Positions 41,167 to 54,692 of a stretch of 64,000 nucleotides of DNA are shown here, piece after piece. Made by a program: the position numbers and the translations under genes. Each line of letters opens with the position of its first letter. Positions within the stretch are counted from its first letter, which is position 1. The notes under the pieces were generated by a model. The model searched no databases. It saw nothing but the letters and a program-made list of their open reading frames with translations, and had not been told where the DNA came from. The stretch lies in assembly GCF_019175385.1 (NCBI RefSeq), contig NC_083338.1, positions 65,194,884 through 65,258,883 of the forward strand, given 5' to 3'. The DNA is from Lycium barbarum (lineage: Eukaryota > Streptophyta > Magnoliopsida > Solanales > Solanaceae).

Positions 41167-43672
41167 GTTACACCGCGAAAAATTTTTTGTTGATGAACAA
41201 GTGGATAGACTAGTGAAGAGTACGATCATACGGTATTTCAACAGGTAAGAAATGACATTCGGTGACCCTAGTTAAGATTTCAAAGATGTTAGAGATAGGA
41301 GAACAAAGTTGGCCAAGAGAAGGCAAGGCATACGATAGGTATCGGAAAGGAATTACGAGTAACGAGTTAATGATGTCTTGGAGAAGAGTGATAACGTCCC
41401 TTAGGTTGGTATTGAGGTGTCAAGCAAGTGCTAAGAAGGTTCCATAAGGATTGAAGATCAAACGAGTCGACGAAAACGAGTTTCGGAACACTGGGGATTA
41501 TACGGCCAAACATACTGGCCGTATAAATTATACGGTCCGTATGTTAGGACCGTATAATCAGCCAAGAATGACATACTTCTCTAGACCAAAAATACGGCCA
41601 AACATACGGCCCGTATAAAATGTACGGATCGTATGTTGGTCCGTATACCTAGTCGGGAATAGATTGGTTCATTAAATAAAAGATCCAAGTTTCATTTCAT
41701 TTCATTTTCATATCACACCCCTTCTCTCTGAAACATCTCTCTACATTTATTCCACAAGAATTCAAGAGGTATTAGTGATCAACAACCTAACCTAAGTGAA
41801 ACAAGTGTAAGAAAACCCATTAAAGATCATTCAAGTCAAGAAATCTCATTGGAGATGAACTAGGGTTTTTGCTCAAGCGAAGTATTACCAACCAAGGCTT
41901 GTTCCTACAACATCTAAAGTAAGATTTATGGTATTTCTATGTTGGTTAAGGTATTTGAGATTTGAAATACTTGGATGTAGAAGGGCATAGAAAACTGGGT
42001 CATGAATGTGGAATAGTGCAATTTTAAGTAATAGCTTGAATTGAGTCATGATTCTTGATGTGTTGTGATATGAATATGTCATAAATGACGTTGAGAACAT
42101 GGGATAGGCAATGTATGTGAGTGAACGTAGTCGTGTGTTTTAACCATGGATATGGGTGAATGGAAGCGAAGTGAGAAATATAGATAATGTGGATGAATGA
42201 AGACTATTGTTATGATATTGTGAATGTATTATTGACGTTTGGGAGCTGATATACGCTATGGAGGAATATCGTATAAATAAAGGAGATGTTGTCCGATTTT
42301 CTCTAGTTTTAGTCATGTATGCTAGCTATCAATTTCTAATGATAGTATGACTTTAATGAAGGTAGAAGCGTGAGCGCGGGAAGAGAACGCGCAAGTGGTA
42401 AAATAGTTGAACGGAAAGGTATGTAAGGCTAACCCTTCTTTCATAAGGCATAGTTCTTTGGCCAAACATCTAAATCTTCTGTAAGTCTATGCTGTCCTTC
42501 AAATGACTCGATCTTCCGAGCTATTAAGCTCACGATTCTTGATATGCTACGGTTGTACTAAGTTTCTCAAATGACGAGTAAGCCTATAAAGATAGATGCA
42601 ATGAATGACGATAACGATGGCGATGATGATAGTGATGTTAATAGTATAGATGCTTATGAGCTATTATGTATATGTAACTATGTATGACTATTATGGAACC
42701 CCGAGCTTATAAGGCCGGGTAGAATATGTATATGATTATGTAACGTGCGCACACCTCTGCAGATGGTACGGATAACCCTGAAGCCTTGGTAGGGCCAGGT
42801 ATGTGTAACCTTTTGCCTTAGTTGGCCAAGTATGTATGAAACACCGAACTTTCATGGTCGGGCATGCTATGTAAATGTTATGTATATGAGATGGTTATGT
42901 ATATGATATAGATATGTGTATGAATACGATCATGATAAGGATATGAATATGAGTACGACTATGTATATGAATACGATTATGGACGTAATGTAAATGAGTA
43001 CGGATACGGATACGGATACAGATGTATGTACACGATTACGTACTAGAAATGGAAAGTCTCTATGAAAGGAAAGTAAGTGCTTATGACGTTGGTACTGCTA
43101 TCTCCCCTCCTATGATATTTCTCATATTGTTTCTTATGCTTCCATATTGATGTTGATTATGCTTTACATACTCAGTACATTCTTCGTACTGACGTCCTTT
43201 TGTTTGTGGACGCTGCGTCATGCCCGCAGGTGCCCAGGGAGACAAAATTGATCCATAGCTACATTTTCAGGGACTACGTAGCGGAACTCCATTTCATGCA
43301 GACCAATAGCTTTTGGTATTGATTCTTTTATGTATATATTTATGGGCATAGCAGGGTCCTGTCCCGCCTATATGATATGATATACACTTCTTAGAAGCTC
43401 GTAGACATGTGTATATGGTTAGATATGTTTGGCCTTGTCGACCTATATTTTGTATATCATTTTGTAGCCTTGTCGGCTTATGTACATTGGTATGGCATAG
43501 ATGCCAATAATTATATAAAGGTATCGTTGTCCAATGGGACTCGTATGATTGATGAATAGGAATGTATGTTTAAATACGTGGCTCACCTAGACGTAAGTGT
43601 AAAGGTACGCTAAGGGGTGCCCGGGTAGGCTAGTGCCGGGTGCTCGTCACGGCCCCTAGTCGTGTCGTGACA
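41167..43672 (+). repeat. RT-B 3' LTR (2506 bp)
   Basis: Uninterrupted copy, starting TGTTACACCGCG and ending GTGTCGTGACA. Inverted-repeat cluster at about 41507-41650, hairpin block at 43172-43229. There stem 2 is CGTCC/GGACG, not CCCCC/GGGGG, while pairing is kept. Confidence 0.93.
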
Positions 43673-44478
43673 AACACAAACATCATCAACATCATCATTA
43701 ACATCAAAATATGCCATAAAACATCCCACATGATGTTTATCCAATTTCTCGACCCACAACTTAATTATACGACCCTTTACTAACTCTATCTTCGTGAATA
43801 AACCAAAAGTAACATTAATAAGGAGAGATTCATACCTTATTCTTGTTAAAACAGCAATATCTTCAATATCTACCTTGAATCCAAACCCAAAATCCACCGC
43901 AAAACAATTCTATAACCGTAACTATGCGTTACCCAAGCCTTGATTAGCCAAAAATACTTCAAACCCTCACTTTTTATGACATATTTGCCCCTATATGTAT
44001 GTTGGGCTTTAGGATCTGTTTTTGGTGCAGAAAAATGGGGTCTTGACCCTTTTATAGGGGGTTAAAGTCGGTGGCACCGTAGCAGTAACTGTAGCAGCGC
44101 GGCTACTATAGCGTGCATTTTCTGCTATGTCAGCCTAACTTGTAACGTTCATAATTCTCTACTCCGATGTCGTATCGACGAGCGACCTGTTGCATTGGAA
44201 ACTAGACTTGATGAACTTCATTTAGGCTTTTGAAACAACTTAAAACTCCAATATACTTGGAGATATACCCCTCCAAAGTTGACTCAGAATTCTGTCAACT
44301 TTTTCCCAAATTTTTGACAAACTTATTTTCTTCGATTTGCTTGATCCCGGAAACTTTAGACGCTTGCGTAACACTTGGTAAGAGTATTCATTAACCTTAT
44401 AAGGGTTCCATGACCTCTTCGAGATTACGTTAGTTTACTCACAACGCACATGCGCGATAATTTTTTCGAGGTGTAACA
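43673..44478 (-). repeat. LTR-G, right part
   Basis: Continues LTR-G after RT-B, collinear with 13800-14698 of LTR-F (for example the AGAGATTCATACCTT stretch at 43826 and 13957), and ends GAGGTGTAACA at 44478. A minus-strand TATA box (CTATAAAAGGG, about 44054-44064) lies next to a GC-rich imperfect inverted repeat (about 44070-44120). TTTCG (44479-44483) would be its target duplication; the partner is off-window. Confidence 0.8.
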
Positions 44479-47063
44479 TTTCGTTATGAAACCCCGGGAC
44501 CAATAGAGAAAATATCAAGGAAGCTTGCAAAAAGGTTCATTAGGGTTATGCCTGAATGGACAAAGAGAGATTTGATTCATCCCTTTGATGAAGGAAAAGT
44601 ACCTAAATTAGTATGGGTTCCTAAACTAAACTCTGATCATCCAATACTTGATGTGAAAGGGAGCAAGCACCCACAACTAAAATTCAAGGCCTGTTTAGGA
44701 TTCTGAGGCGATTCAACTAAAAGTTTATTTTGCTTACATTACTCAAAAAGGGAGGGAGACATGAACTAAACGTATGATAACAGGAATGAAACATACTGGC
44801 ACCCAAACAGGGGGAATCTTCGAGGAATCATGCTGAGGAAATCGGTTCATGAGCACATTGGTCTGCCTAACTATGAAAAATAAAGTAAGAATAATAATAA
44901 GGATTTTGGGAATGAAAGATGCATGGATGGCACAAAGACAGGAGGCAAACAAGGCTCAGCAACGGAAAGAGAGGAACGCCAAGAAAGAGGTTCAGGAGTG
45001 TTGCAGAAGTAAAAGGTTGAGGGACCTGTTTGAACATGTGAATAAGGATCCTTCAAAGTAATGTAGTCAGAACAGGTGCAAGGAAGCTAGAAACTCTAAA
45101 ATGATCTCGGGATTGAACTTATTCAATCTCACAAAACTAAGTGCCTACAATTTGAGACAGAAGTTGATAAATTATTTTGAAGATTAAGCTAGAGGAATGA
45201 TGATGCTAATCTTCCTCAAATTATATAGCTAGAAGTGTGGTTTAGATAAACTGAGTATCTCATATTGATTTTATGTCCTATACCATTAACTATTTCATAT
45301 CTCAAAATAGTTAGATGGATTATTTTGTCACAATAACTTGATTATGAAAATTCAGGAGTGCACAAGGTCAGACATTAGTACTCCAAGTATGTATTCTCTC
45401 CCATGCAACAAAATTGTATATTCTGATCATGAAGCAACTTGGAAAATATGTTCTACATAACCTTACAAGGAACTAGATGCCATTAAAAGAGCCAAGAGAA
45501 GAGATAAAAAGAGTCATGATGATCTCACTTAAAGGATGTTGGCAAATCAAATCCACATTTTTCCCAAAAATTGACTGTTCAAGTCCCCTGCTCACACCGC
45601 CATTCTGTTCTCTTCTCCTCTACATAAATCGTGCACAAATCTTAAAAATCTTACCCACCTCACTATTTCTCTCTCCTCTATCACAATATCTAATACAAAA
45701 AAGAGATGTTCTCTCCGTTGCCCCTCTCCGATAACCATAGTTATCCTACTCACTATCATGACATAAACAGCCCAAATTTCACTTCGCATCTCTCAGTTAT
45801 TAATCAATCATTCCCTTCCAGACGAATCCACTCATCTAAAAGGAAAAAGAGAAACAAAATTGGTTGGGGCTAATATAAAATTGGTTGGACAACATCAATG
45901 TCCAAATTGACGTAAAAATTGGTTGGGGCTAATAGAAAGGGATAAAAATTGACGTTCCCAAAACAGGGGTAAATATGAACAACATCAATGTCACAACAAC
46001 CTCTCAAGAAAATGGTTCTTGGTCATTATGAGTTCAATCCAACCTAATAGTGGCGAGTTATTCGAAAAACTTAATAAAGGAAATATTAGGGTTCGTAACC
46101 AAATAAGGATGGAGAAAATAGAGAAGAACCCTCCACTATCTGGGAAATAAAAGAAGTCTAGATTTTAGCTCTCATGGATAAAACCGGTGCACAAAGATGG
46201 TGGGTCTTCCTGAGGAAAAAGGCGGACAAACATGGTGGTTCTTGAAGGAGCTAGCCAACAAAGATTATGCCTCCCCTCTTCTTTAGAAGACTCTGCTATC
46301 AGCTCACCTTAGGAGTTTGTAGTCACTTGAAATGGAATATAGAATCCACCCTAGTCACAGTCCCTAGCAAAGTGACCAGGTTACTCAAGTTGTTCCTTAT
46401 ACAGTGTACTCTAGTTGTCTAAAATCTAAGTTGTGAAAGTGATATATTTGTACAGTTATAATCAAGGAACTAGATTTGTACTCGATGAAGTGTAATTACA
46501 ACAAATTGCTTATCTACTGAAAAAAAATTGTGCCTCAATTACGTGATTTCAATACCCTTACTATGAACTTGCTGGAGTGACTGATTCTGGTCTTACTATG
46601 AACTTGAGATAGGTATTACAAAACCGATTTGAGGCTTAAACATACTGCATTAACTTTTTAATGATGCCAAAAGGGGGAACAATGAGTTAATTGTGGGCAT
46701 ATATTTTTTCTTGCTCAACTGCTAAGTGAGTTAACTGTGTGCATATATGTTTTCTCACTCAACTGCTAACCTGGTTTGTTATAAGTGAAAATGCTAAATG
46801 ACTGGGAAGTGAGATGGTTAGAAAAGGTGATAAGTTGGTATTTTTCTTCGTCCAAAAGAGAGAATTTATTGGTATAAAGCCATGTGTGAAGGTTTGATGA
46901 TTGACAAAATGAACATGCGAGGTAAAGAAACCATGTCTAGGAACAGGATATAATTGACAATAAGAAAGCCATGAAAAAGCAAGCTGTCACAGGATTGTAG
47001 AACAGGTCCATAGACATGTTCTATTACAGAGACACATGCAGAGCAGGGGAGATGATGACTTAG
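44479..47063 (+). mobile_element. Probable Ty1/copia-derived remnant, left part
   Basis: Differs in style from the gypsy elements. At 44480-44705 the plus strand is open for about 75 codons and reads MPEWTKRDLIHPFDEG then PKLVWVPK; the WVPK motif recalls linkers in copia Gag-Pol, but I cannot assign it. 44849-45061 holds a second open stretch rich in Lys/Glu/Gln with no recognised domain. At about 46668 GCCAAAAGGGGGAACAA resembles a polypurine tract of copia elements. The rest has no gene that I can support. It continues at 50249 after LTR-J. Confidence 0.4.
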
Positions 47064-50000
47064 TGTTACATCCGACATTTTTCGCTTATTCGAAAAATTC
47101 AAGATAAATTGACTTGTCATGAATAAGGCCACAATTGGACCTTACTTGGTATGAATGTGTAGGTTACGAATTCAATAGTGTGGAATTACGGAAGGAGGCC
47201 AAGGGCAAAATTAGAATTTTGGAAACTTGCTTTATGAATTACAAAATAATTAGCCAATCATTTTGGGCTAAAAAAAATTAAGTGAATGGAGGCCCAACTT
47301 AAGGGGCCCAACCGGCCACCATATGTCCAAGCCCATGGATTAATTAAATTCCATGGGAAATTATATAACATGGATAAGTATTAAGAACATTCAAGAAACA
47401 CAAAGCAAAAGCCAAGGCAAAAAAAAAAAAAAAGACCAATTCGGGTGAGAAAGAAGAGAAAAGAAAAAGAAAGAAAAAAAATTTGGAGCCAATTCTTTGG
47501 TTCAAAAATCCATCCCTTGTGAGATTATGACTAAGTGCAAGGCCCTCTACAAGTTGACATAAATATTGTGGCAAGAAAACAATTTCATCCTCCAAGTGAA
47601 GAATTTGAAGAAAAGGTAAGAAGTTCATGCCTTTGTTATGTTATGGAAGATGTATGCATGTTGTAGAGTGTGGAATTGAGTAAGAAGTATGAAACTTGTG
47701 TGTTATGTGTGTGAATATGTGTTGGCCGTGTGGGAGGTTTTGACCGTGTGTGTGTGTGTGTTGTATACTTGTGATGAGTTGAAGTTTTGTTGAAATCTTG
47801 TTGTAGTTATGGAAGAAATTGTATTAGGAATGAAAGTGGGATGAATTAATGGAAGTTGGGGGATATTGCATGTTGGCCGTGTGGTGCCTTATATGAAAGT
47901 GGATGGGTTGAATTTATTTAATGCAATATTTGTGTTGTTATGACTTTGTGAAGTAGATGGAAGGATAATGGTTAAGCTAAAACGAAGAATTTGTTGGTTA
48001 GGTTGTTGTCGGAAAGTATGTCGCTTTAGCGTGATTTCTTGAAATTATGATTAATGATAATGAACTTGGAATATGGAAATGTGTTTATGTACTTGTATGT
48101 TGAAAGTTAGGAAAAGATTGGAAAAGTAGTGACTTAATGGAAGGTTTGAATGTTTGTGTATCTTATGAGTATTATGTGAAAATGGTATAGATGCCTCCGA
48201 TGTATGTCGTAATGATTTTGATGGATAGTGGATATGAAAATAATAAGTTTGGTTTGGAAATGCAAGTTTGAAACGAAAAATGTTTCGTTATGTCGAAAGA
48301 TGGCTAATGATGCCTTAGTGTATGTCTTGATGTTTGCTGTTGTTTGGATGTCATTTCTGGGTTGTTGTGTTGATGAATTGAGCCGAGCTAAGTCTCGGGG
48401 ATGTCGAATATACAGAGGAAATGCTGCCGAAATTTCGGTAGGCAAGTATGTGTTAAGTTGGATTATTGAAAAGTTTGAAACTAACAAATGGTAAACTTGA
48501 CCATTTCTAGATTTTTGACGAAATTGGGATTGACGCCAAGCGAGCGTAAGGCGCTATCGAGGTATGTGGAGCCTTTCCCTTTGTTCTTAGGAATGTTATG
48601 GATGTGATAGGCTCGGCCGCGAGCCTTAAGTACGACTCCGTTCCCCGGAATTCGAGACGGAAAACCGCTCCAATTCCTTCAATTCATTTGAAGCTATTTT
48701 CTTGCAAATTGCCTTTAAAGTGAGTTTTTGTACAAAACCTCCCTAAACGGAGTCGGAACACTTCCAAACGATTATGGATGACCTCATAAGGTCTATTAGC
48801 GATAATTTACATATGTTGCCTCGAGTTGGTCCGAGGCGGGCCCACATGGCCCGATATCTTCTGTAATACTTTAAATACTTCCCTTTTGTCCGATTTTCTC
48901 AGAAAACAATTGAACTATTATTTTGATTATGATACAACTACTTTTATGCAATTCTTACAAAATGATTTCTGAACATCTGAGAATCTGATTCTGCTAATAA
49001 TCTGTCGTGCCTTCCCAAGTAGGATATAGGCGCGTACTATGCATACTATCTGGATACTCTGATTTTGACTCGCCGTTTGGCACCCTTCAGTTTGATTGAG
49101 TCTGTATGTTGAGTCTGTATGTAAGTAGTTTCTCATTTATCGGTTCGTGTCTGTCTCAATGCATTCCTTCACTGCGTCCCGGGCCAGGTTGTGTTATCGT
49201 GCATATTTCTCTGCATTGTTCACCGTGTCCCTCGGCGTACGGGCCGGGATCTGTATGTCTGTATGACATTATGATTTGTGTATGGGGATGGCGGCCAGGA
49301 TGGCATATGATCTGATCTGATTCTGTCTGTCCACCGCGTCCCGTACTAAGAGGGTCGGGTTCTGTTACCGCGCCCCCAGACAGGGCCGGGATCTGTATGA
49401 ATGTATGCGTGTGCCATCTGTATTTATATAAGCACATGCCTCTGTATGATTCTGTATGACTCTGTACTACTCTGCATGCATAATTCTGTCCGACATACTT
49501 CTGTCTGTCCGTCTGAATTACGACTATGTCTGTATGTCCGTATGGCTTCTGATTCTGTATGTCCGTATGGATTCTGATTCTGCTCATCTGTCCGTATTAT
49601 GATTCGGTCTGTCTGTCCGAACCATAATTCTGTTTATTTGTATGGAACACGATTCTGTATGTCTGTCTGGATCATGACTCTGTCCGTCAGTCTGATTTAT
49701 GGTTCTGTCCGTTATATTTCTGTGATTCCGGTTCGGACTATGCTTATATCTGTTATGTTCTGCTTTACATACTCGGTACATTTTTCGTACTGACCCCCGT
49801 TCTTCGGGGGCTGCGCCACATGCCCGCAGGTACCGACGCACCAGGTGATACGCCGCCAGCGTAGGGTTCTAATTCTGCTGTTTGAAGAGCTCCTTTGATC
49901 CGGAGCGTATACCTTTGGTACATATATCTTCTGTCTTCTGTATACTCTGTATGTATGGATATTTTGGGTACGGCGGGGCCCTATCCCGTCATATGATTCT

Positions 50001-50248
50001 GTATGTCTGTAGAGGCCTGTAGATAGATGTGTGGGTTACGGGTTTCGTCTGTATGTTAGCCTTATCTGTATGTTTCTGTATGTCCAGATATATATATGTT
50101 TGCGCGCGTGACGTAGTTGTATCGGCCTACTTCTGTAACTTCTGTTTTTAAAAAAAACAAATCTGTATGATTCGTATTCGATCGGGTAGGTACGGATGGG
50201 TACCCAGTTAGGGTACAAGTCGCGGCCCACGGAGTTTGGGTCGTGACA
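47064..50248 (+). repeat. LTR-J: solo LTR (3185 bp) with perfect CTTAG duplication
   Basis: Starts TGTTACATCCG, ends GGGTCGTGACA, flanked by CTTAG at 47059-47063 and 50249-50253. TATA-like TTATATAAC (about 47351-47359), splice donor AAAAG/GTAAGA (about 47609-47618), palindrome CCGAAATTTCGG (about 48428-48439), degenerate TCTGTATGTCCG repeats (about 49440-49740) and hairpin block (49772-49829). It is the clearest full-length example of this LTR plan. No second LTR or internal region exists. Confidence 0.94.
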
Positions 50249-50966
50249 CTTAGTCAAAGGTGCAATTCAATGTAAAAGCACAACAATCATCACAACATGT
50301 TATATACAAAGGAGTCATTAGGTACAGTAGATGAATGACCAGCAGTTGTGAGATAATGAAGAAGAGAAGAGGTGAAGTGACTCAGACTCCGAAGACAAGG
50401 TACAAAAGGATGAAGTTTTTTAGCTAAAGAGTTTGCAGACAAGAATCCAACTACTACACAAACCCTACGCGCGTGTCATTGACCGACTAGGAAAGGGTTT
50501 TGTGTTGTCCAAACTGCGGAGCATCATGTTATAAATACCCAGGTCATTCTGTGAAGAAGTTTGCGCACCCACAAAAGAGAGTTCAAATATTGTGCTGTCA
50601 AAAGATATGTCAAGCATATTCAAGAATCCAGGGTTGTGTCCCTATTACACAGAGAAGGAGCTATTTTACTTAATAATGTTTCCCAGTTCTTAAGTTTATA
50701 TTTGTGTATTAGATTTTGTTATCGGGTTGTATGTTTATCAGCTTATTAAGAAGCATTAAAGTAGAACAAACAATTGTAACTCCATGTTAGAAGTTAACTA
50801 CTTGTAGATAGCTTGCTAGTCAGAGCTTGGGTTGCAAGGCTATTGTAGGAATTAGGTTGCAGAGTTTGTAACTTAATTTAATGTTGGCTTATTGTTGTAG
50901 TGATGTTATTGGGGAAATCCTATAGGTTTGTAGGTCGTGGTTTTTGTCACCTTTTGAGCAAGGTGA
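50249..50966 (+). mobile_element. Probable Ty1/copia-derived remnant, right part
   Basis: Continues the host of LTR-J. TATAAATACCC near 50530 looks like an LTR promoter. About 400 bp later the string GGTCGTGGTTTTTGTCACC..GAGCAAGGTG (50933-50965) resembles the R/U5 part of copia LTRs. It is cut by LTR-H at 50967. The frames here are short and unassigned. Confidence 0.4.
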
Positions 50967-51805
50967 TGCCATGACCTAACCCCGTAGGCCGTGACTGGTG
51001 CCTGACCTGGACACCCGTATACACACCCATCAGATATAGTCAAACTGAAACTACGAACAACAGGGAACTTTACAAAAGAACTCTAAAGGTTCATAGCGTC
51101 ATCATATATGTATATTCAGATACACTGTCTCCTGAGGAGTCACAACTTATTATATCATGAAATAATACGCAAGCCGACAAGGCTGCCATCACATATCAAT
51201 ATCTTATGCAAGCCGACAAGGCTGCCACTATAGACGAACATCATACCACAGCACCTCATATAGAAACAGCAAAACAGAACCCATACACAACCCACACATA
51301 TGTCTACAAACCTCTAAGAGTACCAACAGTAACATATGACGGGACAGGGCCCGGTCGTACCCCTGGACAAAACATATATACATATATATACATATCAGGA
51401 AGTCTGTACTAAAATCTAGGCTCCGGAACGACGGAGCTCTCCAAGACAGCAGAAAGGGAATCCTAAGCTGACGGATCACCAAAGCGAGTATCTGCACCTG
51501 CGGGCATGAAACGCAGCCCCCCGAAGAAAGGGGGTCAGTACGGAATATGTACTGATCATGTAAAGCATGAAATGCAGTAAATGGATCATAACTAAAATAA
51601 GGAGTACAGGAACAAGTACAATGTTCAGAATACCAAAACACTTGCCTTTGAAACATAAATCATGCATGTCGATATCATATATCATATACATATATACCGT
51701 ACCCGACCCTCTAGTGAGGGACTCGGTGAATAAAGTCATCATATGCCCTCCTGGCCACCATAACATGTCATCATATCATCATATATATATATACCGTACC
51801 CGGCC
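50967..51805 (-). repeat. LTR-H: partial minus-strand gypsy LTR
   Basis: Starts TGCCATGACC, a mutated form of the usual TGTCACGACC, and has the hairpin block (about 51490-51556). It is closely related to LTR-I. It is interrupted at 51805 by RT-E, and its continuation is not in the window. Confidence 0.82.
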
Positions 51806-54594
51806 TGTTATATCCCGCATTTTGTGTGTTCGGAAAATTCACGATAATCGCGGGAAGTTAACAAGCAAGGCCATGTTTTTATTTTGATTTTTTTTTGGCA
51901 TACAAGTTGCTTATGAAAATCTTGAAGTGAAAATATTAAGGAAGGCTAGGGGCAAAAAGGGAAATTCGTAATATGACCCATGGAAATGTGGGGGAAGACG
52001 AAGGGAAAATTTGGAATTTGGAAAAATAATTTTTCATGAATTGTAGAACAAAAAAAAAAAGAGTGGACTTGAGTTTTGGGCCAAGTTGGCAATCCAAATT
52101 GGTGTGGGCTTAAGCCCACATAAAAGTTTAATGAACAATTTAAAAGAAGACCAAGTCTTCAAAATATTCATATAATTCTCTAGAAATTTCAAGAAGTTAA
52201 AGAACAAGAAAAGAAGGAGAAAAACTAAAAGGGACATTCGGCCATCCCTAAACCAACAAGAACCTTGGCAAAAAATTTCCTCAAAAATTATTTTCTACCA
52301 ATTGAAGGGTTCCTAGCAAGGTGGAGTGGTCCTTGGAGCAAGAAAAACCCATATTCTTGCAAGTTACAAGTCTTACCTAAGTGAGAAATCAAGGAATAAG
52401 GTAAGAATTCATTCTTGTTTTTTATGTTAAGGATGATTTTGTATGTTGTAGTATGTAAAAGTGGATGAAATTCATGGAAGAGTGAAAACATGTTGTGGCG
52501 GTGCACCTATGTGTGTGTGTAGGAGTGATGATTTAATTATTTTATCTAGTATTTGGTTGTTGTTGTTGTGGGTGTTATGTTGATAATGAAAATTGGATGA
52601 TTCTAATGAAGTTGTGATTGTTTGTGGATTATGGAAAAAGTTAGAATGACATTTGTAGGGTTTCTTATCATTGTAGTAATGATATTGCTAATGTGTCGGG
52701 TGGAGTAGTGTATTAATGGAGTCATTTGAATGTTAAGCGAATCGAATTAAATATGAATGAAGTGTTGTTGAATTGTGTGACGAAGGTTGCTAATGTTATA
52801 GTGTATCTTGGGTTGATTGTTGAAGTTGTTAGCATGATTGTTGACATTGTTGTTGATAGCTTGGCCGGGTTGATTTCCCGGATTGTTGTTGATTAAAATT
52901 GGCCAAGTTATATTCTTAGGGATGGTGTATTTACAGGGGAAGTGCTGCCGAAATTTCGGTAGACAATATGTTAGTTTGGGATGAGATTCTTGGATGTCCA
53001 AAGCTAATGTTGAATTCATTAACATTGTTATAGATTTTGGGAAGGCCAAGAGTTAAGTCGGATTGACTAAGGAAGCGAACAAGGTATGTAAGGCTCGTCC
53101 TTTTCCTTCAAGGCATGATCCCGACGTTAAGATTTCACATTTATTTTTACATCTCTTTGAGCTCGAAAGTTAGGTGTTATGATTCCAATGCTATAATTTC
53201 GTAGTTACTTCTAAACCTTCCTTGTCATCCAAAGCTAAAAGTCTAGGGTTCCAAAATATGATGTCCTTCCTAATAACCTATAATGGTTTCCAAAATGTCT
53301 ATATCTTTCCAAAGCAAAGGTGTATCAATTTGTCAGCTTCTATGACTACGATGATAAATATGCTTTTGTAATGATAACGATGAAGATAAAGAAAAGAATT
53401 GTCTAGAATGATTATGACAAGAATGATTGTATGTCTAAAAGTCTTAAGTTAAGGATTCAATATGAATATAAGAATAATGAACTAGTTCTTGAGTCCAGTT
53501 CTATTCCTTTGTCATGACCCTATTTTCTAAAGACTCCAAAGTACATGAGGTAATATTTTACGAGGTTTACGATCTTGTTCCATGTTTTCTCTTAATGCTA
53601 TCCTTCATTGATAGTCTCGCCTTATAATATTAGTTCCTTCAAGGTGAGACATGACGATCTAGATTATTTCATAATATAATCGGAGGTTACCGACCTTACG
53701 TCACTCCGGTGAAGCTATAGCTTTTGATTGGGCTCTTATACATGCTTGAGTTGTGATGATTACACCGCGCCTATAAGGCCGGGGGCATGTCACCGCTAAT
53801 GCGGGCTGCTATGTTTCCACCGTGCCTATATGGTCGGGCATGTCACCGCTAATGCGGGCTGCTATGTTTACACCGAGCCGAGAGGGCCGGGCATGATCAC
53901 CACTAGTGGGCAGCACGAGATGATTACCCCGGTCGCGGGAGGCCCGGACGCGGGCTAATGATGTTATGTGATTCAGACAGGTTATGTATACATGAGAGTA
54001 AAAGTGAGCATGCATGATTCCGCCTTAAGAGGCAAGCAGTCACAGTTATATGTTTTCTTTTATCTTTCAGATTTCCTTATTATATTGTTGTTCATGTTCT
54101 GTTCATATTAACATGTTATTATTTATGCCTTACATACTCAGTACATCACTCGTACTGACCCCTCATTCTTCGGGGGCTGCGTTTCATGCCGCGCAGGTAC
54201 ACCCAGATGAGTTGAAGTTATTTTTGAAGATGTTCCAGCGGAGTTGGCAAGCTCCATTTGCCCTGGAGTGTCGCCGAGTCAGAGCATGTATGCTAGGATT
54301 TCCGGATTGATGCTAGAGACTTTGCAGACAGAGTCGTGGGTATTGGGAGTCAGTCTGCCAGCGACTCCATCAGCCGATACGTCAGTTGTATTATGATATC
54401 AGTTCTACATGGTTACAGATTTTATTTGATTTGAAAGCAACAAAAAGAATATTTTGGAAATCTTTATTATGTATTTCATGTTTATTTGATTTAGAGGTTC
54501 AAAAGATTATGTATTTAATAGGAGTCGGAGGGTTCGCTCGGCCCTAAGTAAGGGTCGGGTGCCCATCACACCCTAGTAAGGTCGGGGTGTGACA
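51806..54594 (+). repeat. RT-E 5' LTR (2789 bp)
   Basis: TGTTATATCCCGC to GGGGTGTGACA. TATA-like CATATAATT (52169-52177), splice donor AAG/GTAAGA (about 52397-52404), CCGAAATTTCGG (about 52948-52959), a three-unit tandem of about 53-55 bp (53763-53930), hairpin block 54138-54196. Confidence 0.93.
53763..53930. repeat. Tandem repeat of about 53-55 bp, 3 copies
   Basis: Units start at 53763, 53818 and 53871 and share ACCG..CCTATA..GGCCGGGCATG and CACCGCTAATGCGGGCTGC. The same array is in the 3' LTR at about 58823-58990. It occupies the place of the subrepeats of the other LTR families. Confidence 0.88.
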
Positions 54595-54597
54595 AAG

Positions 54598-54609
54598 TGG
54601 TATCTGAGC
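54598..54609 (+). other. RT-E primer-binding site
   Basis: TGGTATCTGAGC, three bases after the LTR; one change from the tRNA-iMet complement. Confidence 0.88.
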
Positions 54610-54652
54610 AGGTCGGTCTAAGGGTTGTCTGCAAAGTCGTGTCCAGTAGAGT

Positions 54653-54692
54653 CCTGTTTATGGGTGTGAAGCCGGCCACATTTATAAACAGG
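54653..54692 (+). other. RT-E leader hairpin with palindromic loop GCCGGC (DIS-like)
   Basis: CCTGTTTAT/ATAAACAGG perfect, TGTG/CACA perfect, GGG opposite TTT between them, loop AA-GCCGGC (54671-54676). It lies 44 nt after the primer site. A fourth, different palindromic hexamer at the same place. Confidence 0.87.

Larger units (their letters stand above)
10522..43672 (+). mobile_element. RT-B: Ty3/gypsy chromovirus-like retrotransposon, decayed, split by RT-C
   Basis: Plus-strand element. Its 5' LTR is 10522-11077 plus 34039-35960, the internal region 35961-41166, the 3' LTR 41167-43672. Joining the outer pieces removes exactly RT-C and one CCCCT copy. Flanking five bases are AATAC (10517-10521) and AACAC (43673-43677), a target duplication with one mismatch. 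The two LTRs differ at roughly 4% of positions in the stretch I compared, so this is an older insertion. It is the same family as RT-A: similar primer region, Gag, Pol and LTR ends. All genes are broken. Confidence 0.93.

Noticed and set aside
50561..50749. A 62-codon frame in the copia-like remnant
   Set aside because: It sits downstream of an LTR-type TATA box in probable LTR sequence and shows no similarity that I recognise.
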